A stretch of 64,000 bases of DNA, taken from contig NZ_SZQL01000003.1 in assembly GCF_005233845.1 (NCBI RefSeq), forward strand, positions 124,001 to 188,000, read 5' to 3'. The stretch is from Ilyomonas limi (GTDB lineage: Bacteria; Bacteroidota; Bacteroidia; Chitinophagales; Chitinophagaceae). This document shows, one piece after another, positions 63,844 to 64,000 of the stretch (position 1 is its first letter; each line of letters begins with the position of its first letter). The position numbers and the translations under genes are program-made. The notes beneath the pieces are model-generated. The model was not told where the DNA came from and ran no database searches. It saw only the letters and a list, made by a program, of their open reading frames with translations.

Positions 63844-64000
63844 ATGCTGCAGATAGAAGCTGGAAAACAAGTAAAGCAGATACAAACTGATTTCAATATA
63901 CGCTACCCTTACCTGAAGATTGAAATGATAAGGCAACATGCAGGCAAAGCAGAAGCTATGCACGCAAACGAAGTAATTGCAAGAGTACCTGCCACCGCTA
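63844..64000 (+). CDS. partial hypothetical protein, 3' end outside window
   Basis: An ATG at 63844 opens a frame to the window edge, 52 residues seen. It reads MLQIEAGKQVKQIQTDFN, then IRYPYLKIEMIRQH, then charged sequence with no signal peptide. The start resembles small Bacteroidota proteins with a Q-x-Q-x-x-FN...FPFLKIEF pattern, whose role I do not know. It has a -7 element and one to two Crp/Fnr-type sites upstream in the same layout as the gene at 62369. Confidence 0.55.
   Translation, partial: MLQIEAGKQVKQIQTDFNIRYPYLKIEMIRQHAGKAEAMHANEVIARVPATA

Overview
The window looks like a chromosomal segment of a Bacteroidota bacterium, most likely a Chitinophagaceae-like soil or freshwater species. 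The signs are a SusC/SusD pair with a DUF3823 lipoprotein, many glycoside hydrolases with signal peptides, a vanadium-haloperoxidase-like PAP2 protein behind a VCBS/UnbV protein, the long two-part IspG, a phenylalanine/tyrosine catabolic cluster, and TAnnTTTG-type promoter motifs. There are no rRNA genes, and I recognise no tRNA gene or CRISPR array. The species assignment is inference.

Layout. 1-1000: a truncated TPR lipoprotein gene diverging from a small four-helix membrane protein. 1000-2040: a gene-free kilobase rich in palindromes and decayed repeats. 2044-11389: a first carbohydrate locus (GH-A clan hydrolase, phytanoyl-CoA-dioxygenase-like protein, AraC regulator, a 1184-residue VCBS/UnbV protein translationally coupled to a PAP2/haloperoxidase, and a GH43-like protein). 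11942-25285: a compact seven-gene minus-strand defence operon, transcribed as PLD-SF2 helicase, YhcG-type nuclease, Eco57I-type N6-adenine methylase, AAA ATPase, TOPRIM/DUF4276-like protein, McrB, McrC. 25370-27120: an unknown small gene and a REP-associated tyrosine transposase with its own REP hairpins. 27131-50215: a large polysaccharide utilisation locus with glutaminase-A-like, GH97, two GH2, BNR sialidase-like, DUF3823, SusD, SusC, galactokinase, GH-A clan, GH127 and LacI genes, and a divergent GH43. Galactokinase with GH2, GH97, GH127 and GH43 suggests a galactose- and arabinose-containing plant glycan. 50219-56426: Phe/Tyr catabolism (phenylalanine hydroxylase, pterin carbinolamine dehydratase, flavin reductase, fumarylacetoacetase family, HPPD, divergent homogentisate dioxygenase). 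56641-62073: isoprenoid MEP-pathway genes ispG and dxs around a CDF metal transporter. 62369-64000: a small membrane protein, an SDR oxidoreductase and a partial unknown gene.

The strongest candidate for a new system is the defence operon. Five genes with 4-base overlaps or very short gaps join a helicase/nuclease/methylase restriction core to an AAA+TOPRIM pair, and McrBC follows on the same strand. Other signals worth attention are: two promoters with the same tandem TGA-N6-TCA operator geometry; an in-frame insertion of intergenic-type low-complexity repeats inside ispG; an inverted-repeat cassette carrying a decayed GxxExxY gene that now supplies the last codons of the fumarylacetoacetase gene; palindromic repeats inside the YhcG coding sequence; a REP family whose stems vary while their ends stay constant; and a long dispersed intergenic repeat present twice.
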